Origin: G963923955 sp963923955
GTDB lineage: Bacteria; Pseudomonadota; Gammaproteobacteria; Eutrophobiales; Eutrophobiaceae
Assembly: GCA_963923955.1 (NCBI GenBank)
Contig: OZ000552.1
Span: 1,364,001-1,428,000 of the forward strand
Length of the DNA stretch: 64,000 nt
Direction of reading: 5' to 3'
A model generated the notes under the pieces. That model was not told the DNA's origin. It ran no database searches and worked only from the letters and a program-made list of their open reading frames with translations. Positions 43,808-52,067 of the stretch are shown in pieces; positions within the stretch are counted from its first letter, which is position 1, and the number at the start of each line of letters is the position of its first letter. The position numbers and the translations under genes are program-made.

Positions 43808-44167
43808 GTGGCTGTACCCGGCGGTCGTGATCCAAGACAGGGCATCTTGTCGCTGACAATCCGCGACAAGAGTTCGCTCTATGCCTCGTACATGTCGTTC
43901 ATCAAGAACGGCGGGCTGTTTATACCGACTGCCAAGCCGTATAAGATCGGTGATGAGGTTTTCATGCTGCTGACGCTGATGAACAGCAAGGAGAAGCTGC
44001 CGGTGGCCGGTCGCGTAGTCTGGATTACGCCAAAAGGTGCCCAGGCCAACAAAACCGCCGGCATCGGGGTGCAGTTCAGCGAGCTGGATAAAGGGGCAAC
44101 CAAGAATAAGATAGAAAAGCAGCTTGCCGGTGCCTTACGCTCAGAAAGGCCGACTCATACTATTTGA
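43808..44167 (+). CDS. pilZ: PilZ-domain protein
   Basis: A 119-residue type IV pilus biogenesis PilZ of the kind found after holB in pseudomonads. The domain core NGGLFIPTAKPYKIGDEVFMLLTLM and GIGVQFSELD is clear, but the RxxxR cyclic-di-GMP-binding motif of canonical PilZ domains is not present, as for Pseudomonas PilZ itself. Starts at GTG two bases after the holB stop. No pilus genes occur in the window. Confidence 0.93.
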   Translation: MAVPGGRDPRQGILSLTIRDKSSLYASYMSFIKNGGLFIPTAKPYKIGDEVFMLLTLMNSKEKLPVAGRVVWITPKGAQANKTAGIGVQFSELDKGATKNKIEKQLAGALRSERPTHTI

Positions 44168-44201
44168 TCGGGAACCGTCCTTCCGATCCGTAATCTTCCT
44201 C

Positions 44202-44975
44202 ATGCTGGTTGACTCGCATTGTCATATCCCCTTGATCGAGCGGGAGGGCGGGGTGGAGGCTATTCTTGCCGCGGCTAAGAATAATCAGGTGGAGCACATG
44301 CTCTGTGTCTGTATTGATCTGGACAGCTACCCGGACATAGCAGCGCTTGCGGGGAGATACGACTGCATTTCCGCCTCGGTCGGCGTTCATCCTAATTCTA
44401 TAGTGGACAAGGAACCCTCCTGCGATGAGCTTATCCGGCTTGGCAAGAGCCAAGATGTTGTCGCAATCGGCGAGACCGGACTGGATTATTTTCGCAGCAA
44501 GGGCGACCTGGACTGGCAGCATGCGCGCTTTCGCATACATATCAAGGCGGCGCTGGCACTCAACAAGCCGCTGATTATTCATTGCCGGGAGGCCAAAGAC
44601 GATGTGCTGCGCATCTTAAGAGAAGAGGGGGCGGCGCGAGTGGGCGGGGTCATGCACTGCTTTGTGGAAGACTGGGAGACGGCGGAACGCGCAATGACGC
44701 TGAATTTCCGCATCTCTTTCTCCGGCATTGTTACTTTTAAGAATGCCGGGGCGTTGAAGGAAGTGGCCAAACGTGTGCCCCTGGATATGCTGCTGATAGA
44801 GACGGATTCGCCTTATCTTGCCCCGGTACCGCATCGAGGCCGGCAGAATGAACCGGCCTATGTGCGCCATGTTGCCGAATACTTAGCCGAATTGAGGGGC
44901 GATTCCTTTGAAGACATCGCCAGGACGACAAGGGACAATTATTATGAGCTATTTTCCTTGTCCAAGCGGCACTGA
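44202..44975 (+). CDS. tatD: TatD-family metal-dependent DNase
   Basis: A 257-residue TIM-barrel hydrolase, typical TatD/YcfH size. Metal ligands are visible in DSHCHIP, GETGLDYF, IHCREA, MHCFVEDWE and ETDSPYLAP. ATG 44202 starts the barrel directly. It closes the conserved holB-pilZ-tatD run; the next gene converges on it 11 bases away. Confidence 0.94.
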   Translation: MLVDSHCHIPLIEREGGVEAILAAAKNNQVEHMLCVCIDLDSYPDIAALAGRYDCISASVGVHPNSIVDKEPSCDELIRLGKSQDVVAIGETGLDYFRSKGDLDWQHARFRIHIKAALALNKPLIIHCREAKDDVLRILREEGAARVGGVMHCFVEDWETAERAMTLNFRISFSGIVTFKNAGALKEVAKRVPLDMLLIETDSPYLAPVPHRGRQNEPAYVRHVAEYLAELRGDSFEDIARTTRDNYYELFSLSKRH

Positions 44976-44985
44976 TCATCACGGG

Positions 44986-46431
44986 CTACGGCGCGCGCCG
45001 ATAGCGATATGACTCCAGCATGGCCGCCAGTACACCTCTCGTTACCCGCGCCATACCGCTTATCGATACCGTCTCCTGATTGGTATGGATCTGATCCGCG
45101 CCGGTGCCAACGATCAACATCTCCTCGCCAAAGCGCTGCTTGATATAATTGCCGTTGAAGGCACCGAATTGTCTGGCGGTGATGCGAACCGCATCCTTCC
45201 CGGTCTGATCAAAACCGGCCTGTAATAAGCGGATCGCTGGTGCCTGTTCAGCAATGACATAGCCTGTCAATTTGGGTTTGTCGGTGCCGCTTATTGCACA
45301 TTCCACTGCTGTCCTGTCCCGTGCCGCCTCTGCGCAGACCCTCTCCATCGTTGCTTTAATATGCTGCACCAGTTCTTTCGCTGCATCGTCGCCTTCCAAG
45401 TTGCGCATCTGCCAGGTGGCCGTCCAGAAGGGGGAGATGGTGTTGTATTTATAGCTGGCGGTCGGCTCGCCTTTGGCAGTGAATTGTTGCCGGTCTATGC
45501 CGCAGGAGTTGAAGTAGCTGTGCAGCACCACATCCGGCCTGCCGGGAGGGTGGGCATCGCTGCTGAACCCCGCCTCGGTCAGGATACGTGCGCCCACCGC
45601 ACAGGCGCTGACGGCGGATTTTCTCTCCACCATGGCGGGATGGCTGGTCTGGCTGCGCACGGTGATATAGCCGCTGTACATGGTGGGCGCAGCCCGACCG
45701 ATTACATTCGGGTTGGTGCCGTCAATGCTGATCAGAATGTCGCCCTTAAAGGCTTCTGCCGCCACCAGACGTGCACCGGCGGCGTTGTCTTCTTCGGCCA
45801 CCAGGCCGACGATGCGAATATCGCCATGGTGGAGATTGTGCTCACGAATAATGCGCAGCAGTTCACTGATAATAGCAATCCCGGCCTTGTCATCGGCGCC
45901 CAGGGGCGTCCCCGGCCCGGGGCGAATCAGGTCGCCGTCTCGCTCAAATTCATCAAAGCTTAGCTGGTTGGTGTCCAGATGGACGGACAGATTCCAGGCG
46001 GGCAGGGCGGGGTCGCCGGCAATGAAGGCATAAAGATTGCCGGACTCAGGGGCGGTGGAGCCGCTATTGCAATAATAGCCGCGGCGCTTGTCCGCCCGCA
46101 ACTCGGCGACCTGCTCCGGCAGGGCATCGATGGTCACTTCTATGCCCATCGGCGCGCCTATGCGGGCAAAGAGCGCCGCAGCCGCTTTTGTTATCAGGCT
46201 CTCCTGACAACTCTTGGCCGGCACCGCAAGCAACTCAAGCAGCGTTGCCGCAAGCCGCTCATCATCGACCAGCGCGTTTATATCTAGCGGCGCCGGATCT
46301 TCCGCAGCAAGTTCATAAATATGCGTCTCTGGCTCGATCGGGGTGGGCGGAAAGACTAATTCTTCCGCGGCCGGGCTGCCGGCCGAGATACAAAGCAGAA
46401 GGATAAGAAGGTGAGGATATTGGTAATTCAT
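44986..46431 (-). CDS. Secreted M20-family metallopeptidase (PepT-like)
   Basis: A 481-residue zinc exopeptidase with a signal peptide (HLLILLLCISAGSPA), so it acts in the periplasm or outside. Metal/catalytic segments: VHLDTNQL, PLGADDKAG, VAEEDNAAG and, near the C-terminus, GADQIHTNQE, the PepT/tripeptidase pattern. A dimerisation-type insert lies between. ATG 46431 has GGGAGA six bases upstream. It is 14 bases after the stop of the PLP enzyme and so in one operon with it. Substrate unknown. Confidence 0.85.
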   Translation of the reverse strand: MNYQYPHLLILLLCISAGSPAAEELVFPPTPIEPETHIYELAAEDPAPLDINALVDDERLAATLLELLAVPAKSCQESLITKAAAALFARIGAPMGIEVTIDALPEQVAELRADKRRGYYCNSGSTAPESGNLYAFIAGDPALPAWNLSVHLDTNQLSFDEFERDGDLIRPGPGTPLGADDKAGIAIISELLRIIREHNLHHGDIRIVGLVAEEDNAAGARLVAAEAFKGDILISIDGTNPNVIGRAAPTMYSGYITVRSQTSHPAMVERKSAVSACAVGARILTEAGFSSDAHPPGRPDVVLHSYFNSCGIDRQQFTAKGEPTASYKYNTISPFWTATWQMRNLEGDDAAKELVQHIKATMERVCAEAARDRTAVECAISGTDKPKLTGYVIAEQAPAIRLLQAGFDQTGKDAVRITARQFGAFNGNYIKQRFGEEMLIVGTGADQIHTNQETVSISGMARVTRGVLAAMLESYRYRRAP

Positions 46432-46445
46432 TTGAGTCTCCCAAG

Positions 46446-47582
46446 TCATACTATTGTGCTAAGTCGCTCCAGCGCAGTTTCCATCTTTTGCCGGGCCGTG
46501 TAAAAATGCGGTGAAAAGCGGATGCCGCCGCCGCGACAGGCACACACGACCTTGTGCTGCATCAATGCCTGCTGAATAACACGCGGGTCTTTTTTATCCA
46601 CCGTGAAGCTGACTATGCCCGCGCGCCGTGCAGGATCCGTCGGTGTCAGAATATTCACTGCCTTGATCCTGGATAGCTCTTCTATGAAATATGCGGTCTT
46701 TTCCAATATTGCCTGCTCTATATTATACATCCCGATCTCGGAAAACAGGCTCAAGCTGGCCGATAGGCCATGAATGCCCAGCATATTCGGGCTACCGCAT
46801 TCAAAGCGTCTGGCATCCTTTGCCACCTCCCAGTCCTTGCGGTCATAATTACCGGCATCTTGCACCATGTGCCAGCCGAACTGGTATAAGGCCAGCCTCT
46901 CCAGCAATTCGCGGCGACAGTAAAACAGGGCGATGCCCTCCGGCCCCAGCATCCACTTGTGCGCATCGGCAACAGCAAAATCAATATGACAGCGCTGCAC
47001 ATCAAAATCATGCGCGCCGATGCTCTGAATGGCATCCACACAAAACAGGATCCCCTGCGAACGGCAAAACTCGCCCAGGCGCTTCTGGTCCAGGCGCAGC
47101 CCACTGGCATATTGCACGGAACTGATGCTCAAGATGCGGGTATTTTTGTCACATGCCTCCATCAGAGCCTGTTCAGGCGGCTCTGTCCTCAGGGAGACCT
47201 GCCTTACTTCGACCCCATGCCGTTTCTGTGCCTGCCACGGGATTCGATTGGAAGGAAATTCCTCATCGCTGATGACAACATTGTCCCCGGCCTGCCAGTC
47301 CAGTCCGCAGGCCACCATTGATAAGGCCTCCGAGGTGTTCTTCGCGAGCGCAATCTCATCAACAGAGCGCGCATTGATCAATGTCTTAAGCTGCTCCCGC
47401 AGTTCATCTTCCTTTGCCGACCAGGCGGGATAATGCAATGCGCCGCGATGACTGTTTTCCTCAGCAAATGCGCTAACTGCCGCAGTGGTGCGGGCCGGCC
47501 AGGGAGAAATCCCCGCATGGTTCAGATAAACAAGATCATCATCCTGCGGAAACTCTTCGGCCAGAAGGGCGCTATCTATCAT
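46446..47582 (-). CDS. Class V aminotransferase / cysteine-desulfurase-like PLP enzyme
   Basis: A 378-residue fold-type-I PLP enzyme. The cofactor lysine is in ADAHKWMLGPEGIALF; YLNHAGISPWP near the N-terminus and DAIQSIGAHDFDV are typical of the isopenicillin-N-epimerase/SufS-like subgroup. The catalytic cysteine loop of true desulfurases is not evident, so an epimerase, lyase or transaminase role is as likely. First gene of a two-gene minus-strand operon with a secreted peptidase. Confidence 0.85.
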   Translation of the reverse strand: MIDSALLAEEFPQDDDLVYLNHAGISPWPARTTAAVSAFAEENSHRGALHYPAWSAKEDELREQLKTLINARSVDEIALAKNTSEALSMVACGLDWQAGDNVVISDEEFPSNRIPWQAQKRHGVEVRQVSLRTEPPEQALMEACDKNTRILSISSVQYASGLRLDQKRLGEFCRSQGILFCVDAIQSIGAHDFDVQRCHIDFAVADAHKWMLGPEGIALFYCRRELLERLALYQFGWHMVQDAGNYDRKDWEVAKDARRFECGSPNMLGIHGLSASLSLFSEIGMYNIEQAILEKTAYFIEELSRIKAVNILTPTDPARRAGIVSFTVDKKDPRVIQQALMQHKVVCACRGGGIRFSPHFYTARQKMETALERLSTIV

Positions 47583-47611
47583 CAGAGCTGTAATTCGTGG
47601 TGGTTTGTCTT

Positions 47612-47764
47612 AGGAAACTCTTAATTTATTCAAGAGTTTCCTGTGGTACATGGATGTACTACCATTTTCAATTACTGTTAAGGAATTGAAAATGTCAGAC
47701 AAACAAAAATCATACTTTTTGTTTGTCGTGCCCTGAATAATTCACGGATGAATTATTCAGGGCA
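47612..47764 (+). ncRNA. Multi-hairpin structured element, copy 2
   Basis: Five hairpins in 153 bases: AGGAAACTCTT/AAGAGTTTCCT (47612-47622 with 47632-47642, 11 bp); TGGTA/TACCA around 47644-47664 with an inner GTACAT/ATGTAC; CATTTTCAATT/AATTGAAAATG (47663-47673 with 47684-47694, 11 bp); GACAAACAAAAA/TTTTTGTTTGTC (47698-47709 with 47716-47727, 12 bp); and GCCCTGAATAATTCA/TGAATTATTCAGGGC (47730-47744 with 47749-47763, 15 bp, loop CGGA). The last four correspond in order, and in loop sequence, to the minus-strand element at 22207-22335. It ends 42 bases before the alpha/beta hydrolase gene on the same strand. Confidence 0.7.
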
Positions 47765-47806
47765 TCTTACATAATAACCGATGTAGAATTTATATAAACG
47801 AGCAAG

Positions 47807-48682
47807 ATGTATAGGCCCAAGCGACCTGCGACCGCACATAATATTGCCATCCGCAACCTGGCCTATCGTGTCTATACCTGGGGGGACGGCGAGGGCGCGC
47901 CGCTCTTCCTGCTGCACGGCTGGATGGATACCGGCTTGAGCTTTCAGGCCTTAGCCGATGAGCTGTCCGCAGACTGGTTCCTGATCGCCCCGGACTGGCG
48001 GGGTTTTGGTGGAAGCGCGTGGCAGGCGGGCGGCTACTGGTTTCCTGATTATTATGCGGATCTTCATGCCTTGATTGCGCATTTTTCCCCGCAACGGCAG
48101 GTAAATCTGGTCGGCCACAGCATGGGCGGGCACATAAGTTGGATCTATGCCGGCATCTTTCCAGAGCAGATCGCCAATGCCGTTAGCTTAGACGCCATTG
48201 GTCTGGATGACACGCCGGCCGCTGAGGCGCCCGGGCGCTACAGAAAGTGGCTAGAGCAATGCGATCAGCCGCCACGTCTTACGCACTACAAAGACCTGGC
48301 GCAGATAGAGTCTCACATTCGTAAATTGGCCCCGGCAATCTCGACGGATTATGCAGCCTTTGTCGCCAAGTCCTGGTCACGGCGCAATGATGAGGGCGAA
48401 TTAATCCTGCGCGCAGACCCGGCGCACAAAAAAGTCAACCCAGTCCTGTACCGGCGGGAAGAGGCCAGATGCTGCTGGCGCAATATCCGCGCCCGGGCGG
48501 CCCTGGTTCTTGGGGGGAATTCCAAAGTGAAAAGGAAATACTACGAAGGGGGCTTGGCCGAGGACTGCCGCTCTTGTTTTAAGGATCTGCGCGAGCGGGT
48601 GGTAGCCGATGCCGGGCACATGCTGCACCTGGAACAACCGACGCGCCTGGCCGAGGTATTGGAGGCTTTATTGAAAGACTAA
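47807..48682 (+). CDS. Alpha/beta-fold hydrolase
   Basis: A 291-residue cytoplasmic hydrolase. The oxyanion segment LLHGWMDTG, the nucleophile elbow VGHSMGGH and the catalytic histidine in DAGHMLHLEQP are in the expected order. Substrate unknown; ester or lactone hydrolases are plausible. It is a single gene directly downstream of the multi-hairpin element; TAGAAT at 47784-47789 could be its -10. Confidence 0.88.
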   Translation: MYRPKRPATAHNIAIRNLAYRVYTWGDGEGAPLFLLHGWMDTGLSFQALADELSADWFLIAPDWRGFGGSAWQAGGYWFPDYYADLHALIAHFSPQRQVNLVGHSMGGHISWIYAGIFPEQIANAVSLDAIGLDDTPAAEAPGRYRKWLEQCDQPPRLTHYKDLAQIESHIRKLAPAISTDYAAFVAKSWSRRNDEGELILRADPAHKKVNPVLYRREEARCCWRNIRARAALVLGGNSKVKRKYYEGGLAEDCRSCFKDLRERVVADAGHMLHLEQPTRLAEVLEALLKD

Positions 48683-48998
48683 TTATTCAGACCGGAACCT
48701 GCTCCTCATCTTGTATTGAAAGAGAAGACGATCCTTCCGTTCCCCCGTTCAAGTCAAACGTCATTCCTGGCTTGACCAGGAATCTATGAAGTACCTTTAA
48801 GTCAAGGTCGAGGATAGACTCTGCTCTTGACCCCCTAGATTCATGCTTGCGCAGAGCCTGCCCCGTGCTGGACACGGGGAATGACGGGCTATAGACAGAC
48901 GGGTGAAACCTTCTGCGTTATTCCCGTGAAAACGGGAATCCAGAATGACGGGAAAAAGGGGAGTCGGGTGGATTGCTGCTCTGTAAACATGGCCGGGC
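48683..48998. repeat. Dispersed palindromic repeats
   Basis: Intergenic stretch between converging genes without a recognised gene. Repeat copies at about 48758-48784 (CATTCCTGG...CCAGGAATC), 48850-48885 (GCCTGCCCCGTGCTGGACAC, matching a segment near 340-370) and 48925-48955 (ATTCCCGTG...ACGGGAATCCAG). Confidence 0.8.
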
Positions 48999-49907
48999 TT
49001 ACAGGCCGCCGGCGCGGGTTTCCTGGGTGACTTCAAGTGCCGCGCTCTTCTTGCCGTGGCGCACTACATAGATGCCGCTGATGATTATGATACCGATCCC
49101 TATCCAGGTGATGGCTGCCGGTATTTCATCCCAGATAAAGTAGCCTAATGCCAGCATCCATACCATCCTGGCATAGTCAATCGGCATCACCTTTGCCGGC
49201 ATGGCGTAGCGTACTCCCTGGATAAAGCAGCCTAATGCAATGGTTGCGCAGGTGCCCAGGCCGATAAAAAGCAGCCAGTCTATCAGTGTCGGCGCTATCC
49301 AGCCGGGAATGGCCCAATAGGCAGCAAGCACGATGTTGACCGGATAGAGATAGAAATTCAGCGCCAGAGCGGATTCCGTATCGGCCAAGTATCGCGCCGT
49401 GATATTTAGGCCGGCGATGAAAGCGGCCACGCCTAGTGCGGCCAGATGGGCGATATGAAAATGATCGGGGGTCGGCCTAAGCACGATCACGACACCGATG
49501 AAGCCCGCTATAATGGCTATCCACGACTCTCTGGAGACCTGCTCGCCCAAGAGCCAGGGCGATAACAATGCCAGGATCAAGGGGGCGGCGAAGGTGAGCG
49601 ATACGTACTCGGCAATGGGGATGTATTTCAGGCCGTAGAAGATGAAAAAGATCGTGGCTGCGCTTAGAAAACCGCGTAACAGATGCCAGCCGGGCCTGCG
49701 TGTGCTTAGTTGCCTGATGCGGCCGCTTACGATGGCGAACAGGCCGATCAAGACCAGGCCGGTGACGCTTCTCATCCAGGTTATCTGCATTAGCGGATAA
49801 CTTGCAGTGAGCCATTTCCCCGTTGCATCCGCCAAAGAAAAAAGGATCGTGCCCGCCAGCACATAGGCAATACCCAGCACGGTATTTTCTTTAACACGAG
49901 TTGGCAT
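48999..49907 (-). CDS. DMT-superfamily (EamA) transporter
   Basis: A 302-residue inner-membrane protein with about ten hydrophobic helices arranged as two EamA repeats (roughly 8-140 and 150-285). Family members export amino acids, nucleotide sugars or drugs; the substrate cannot be read from sequence. No partner gene is adjacent in the same direction. Confidence 0.88.
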   Translation of the reverse strand: MPTRVKENTVLGIAYVLAGTILFSLADATGKWLTASYPLMQITWMRSVTGLVLIGLFAIVSGRIRQLSTRRPGWHLLRGFLSAATIFFIFYGLKYIPIAEYVSLTFAAPLILALLSPWLLGEQVSRESWIAIIAGFIGVVIVLRPTPDHFHIAHLAALGVAAFIAGLNITARYLADTESALALNFYLYPVNIVLAAYWAIPGWIAPTLIDWLLFIGLGTCATIALGCFIQGVRYAMPAKVMPIDYARMVWMLALGYFIWDEIPAAITWIGIGIIIISGIYVVRHGKKSAALEVTQETRAGGL

Positions 49908-49989
49908 GAGGACTGTTTAGGTGCGTGGCAGCTTGCCAGGCAGATTGTCTGGCAGCCTGCGCAGGCGGCGCGCGTTTCTCACGCCGTGA

Positions 49990-50922
49990 CTATTCCAGCG
50001 CGGCGGCGAGTTCCGGCAACACCTTGAACAGATCAGCAACCAGGCCGTAGTCCGCCACTTCAAAGATAGGCGCCTCTTCGTCTTTGTTAATCGCTACGAT
50101 CACCTTGCTGTCCTTCATGCCGGCGAGATGCTGAATGGCGCCGGAAATGCCAACGGCGATATAGAGCTCAGGCGCAACGATCTTGCCGGTCTGGCCGACC
50201 TGGTAATCGTTCGGCACAAAACCGGAATCGACCGCCGCACGCGAGGCGCCGACCGCCGCCCCCAGCTTGTCGGCAATATTTTCAAGGAGCGCAAAGTTCT
50301 CGCCATTGCCCATGCCGCGTCCGCCGGAGATGATGATGCCGGCGGCAGTCAGCTCCGGCCGCTCGGACACGGTGAGTTCTTGACCGACAAAAGCCGACAT
50401 GGCAAGGGCTTCCTTCGGTGTCACCGCCTCAATGGTGGCTGCGCCGCCCTCAGCAGCGCAGGCATCAAAGCCCGTCACCCGCACGGTGATTACCTTGATC
50501 GCATCGCTGCTCTGCACGGTGGCAATCGCGTTGCCGGCATAAATCGGGCGCACAAAGGTATCGGCGGATTCTATTTTTATGATGTCGGAGATCTGGGCGA
50601 CATCAAGCAGGGCGGCGATGCGCGGCATCAGGTTTTTGCCGAAGGTTGAAGCCGGTGCGAGGACATGGCTACAGCTCCCGGCAAGCCCGACGACCAGGGG
50701 CGTGATTTCTTCCGCCAGTCGATGCGCATAGTGCTCGGCATCGGCATGCAAAACTGTTGTCACCCCCGGCAATCTGGCCGCGGCCGCAGCCGCCGTCTCG
50801 GCATGGTGTCCGGCCACCAGCAGCTTCACCTCCCCGCCCAACTGACTTGCCGCCGTGACCGTGCTCAGTGTCGATGACTTAATCGCTTGGTTATCATGTT
50901 CTGCAATGACGAGTACGCTCAT
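49990..50922 (-). CDS. etfA: Electron transfer flavoprotein, alpha subunit
   Basis: A 310-residue FAD-binding subunit that passes electrons from acyl-CoA dehydrogenases toward the quinone pool. The C-terminal FAD domain is clear: VSGGRGMGN-type GGRGMGNGENF, SRAAVDSGFVPNDYQVGQTGK, and YIAVGISGAIQHLAGM. Its ATG overlaps the etfB stop by four bases. Confidence 0.97.
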   Translation of the reverse strand: MSVLVIAEHDNQAIKSSTLSTVTAASQLGGEVKLLVAGHHAETAAAAAARLPGVTTVLHADAEHYAHRLAEEITPLVVGLAGSCSHVLAPASTFGKNLMPRIAALLDVAQISDIIKIESADTFVRPIYAGNAIATVQSSDAIKVITVRVTGFDACAAEGGAATIEAVTPKEALAMSAFVGQELTVSERPELTAAGIIISGGRGMGNGENFALLENIADKLGAAVGASRAAVDSGFVPNDYQVGQTGKIVAPELYIAVGISGAIQHLAGMKDSKVIVAINKDEEAPIFEVADYGLVADLFKVLPELAAALE

Positions 50923-51674
50923 CCTACGATCACCTTTGCTTCATTTTTAAGCTTGTCCACCAGCTCTGCTACATCGGCCACCTTGATGCCGGCGCTTCGT
51001 TGCGGCGGCTCTTCCACCTTTAGCAGGGTCAGGCGCGGGGCAATGTCGATGCCAAGCTCATCCGGCGTGAGAATAGCAAGCGGCTTCTTTTTCGCCTTCA
51101 TGATGTTGGGCAATTTCACATAACGCGGTTCGTTAAGCCGCAGATCCGTTGTGATAACGGCGGGCAGATTCAAGGCGTCCGTCTCCAGGCCGCCGTCAAT
51201 CTCGCGCGTAACATTGACTTTGCCGGTGCCAAGTTCTATTTTGGAGGCGAAGGTTCCCTGTGGCCAGTTCAACAGGGCGGCCAAGATCTGCCCGGTCTGG
51301 TTGTTATCGTTATCAATGGCCTGTTTGCCCAGGATTACCAGCCCGGGCGCTTCTCTTTCCACAACCGCCTTTAGTGCCTTGGCAACGCCCAGCGGCTCCG
51401 GGTCAAACTCGGTCTCCACCAGAAGGGCGCGATCCGTCCCCATTGCCAGGGCCGTGCGCAGGATGTCCTGGCATTGCTTGCCGCCCACGCTAATCGCGAT
51501 GAGCTCTTCAGCACCACCGGCCTCCTTGATGCGCACCGCTTCCTCAACGGCGATCTCGCAAAACGGGTTCATGGCCATCTTGACATTGGCCCTTTCCACG
51601 CCCGTGCCGTCGGACTTCACCCGCACCCGGACATTGGCGTCTATAACTCGTTTGATTGGCAGCAGGATCTTCAT
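50919..51674 (-). CDS. etfB: Electron transfer flavoprotein, beta subunit
   Basis: A 251-residue AMP-binding partner of EtfA. The N-terminal KILLPIKRVID, the DxxNQ region KQAIDNDNNQTGQ, and the signature LPAVITTDLRLNEPRYVKLPNIMKAKKKPL are diagnostic. With etfA it forms a two-gene operon. An acyl-CoA synthetase diverges from it, consistent with fatty- or aromatic-acid degradation, though no acyl-CoA dehydrogenase is in view. Confidence 0.97.
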   Translation of the reverse strand: MKILLPIKRVIDANVRVRVKSDGTGVERANVKMAMNPFCEIAVEEAVRIKEAGGAEELIAISVGGKQCQDILRTALAMGTDRALLVETEFDPEPLGVAKALKAVVEREAPGLVILGKQAIDNDNNQTGQILAALLNWPQGTFASKIELGTGKVNVTREIDGGLETDALNLPAVITTDLRLNEPRYVKLPNIMKAKKKPLAILTPDELGIDIAPRLTLLKVEEPPQRSAGIKVADVAELVDKLKNEAKVIVG

Positions 51675-51858
51675 AGGTTTTTACCAAATTAACATTCGAG
51701 GCGACAGACCAAAATACCGAAAAAAGCTTTTTTCAAAGCCTATTGCGATGCGAAAAATAGCATAGATAGAGCCTTCATTCAAACCGGATGGTCGCCCAAA
51801 TCAACTCATCCCCCGGCCATGTTCGTTTTAGGCGCTGATTTGGTTATGCTTATCGGCT

Positions 51859-52025
51859 ATGAGTTACGACATTATCATTATCGGCGGCGGCATTGTCGGT
51901 GTGTCAAGCACCTGACGGAAACCCCGCGCAGCTTGCATGTCTGCAATGCGCCTTCGCCGGCGGCAACATCCGCCATACCGAGCGGCAATTATCTATGCGC
52001 CAGGCTGGCAGATAAACTAAGATAG
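51859..52025 (+). pseudogene. Relic of a FAD-dependent oxidoreductase (L-2-hydroxyglutarate oxidase-like)
   Basis: An ATG at 51859 opens a perfect FAD-binding N-terminus (MSYDIIIIGGGIVGVSST) that stops after 18 codons at 51915. In the next frame, without a gap, the sequence reads LHVCNAPSPAATSAI...ARLADKL and stops at 52025, which resembles the C-terminal end of L-2-hydroxyglutarate oxidase (LhgO) proteins. About 350 codons of the middle are missing. A large internal deletion has thus left only the two ends. Assignment to LhgO rests on the short NAPSPAAT motif recalled from the family. Confidence 0.7.
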
Positions 52026-52067
52026 AAGTAATAAATGTTTTTAGAAACGTAAAAATAGGAGAGCGCG

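Noticed and set aside
47612..47764. Hairpin series as a CRISPR array
   Set aside because: Repeats differ in sequence from one hairpin to the next, there are no constant repeats with unique spacers, and no cas gene is nearby.
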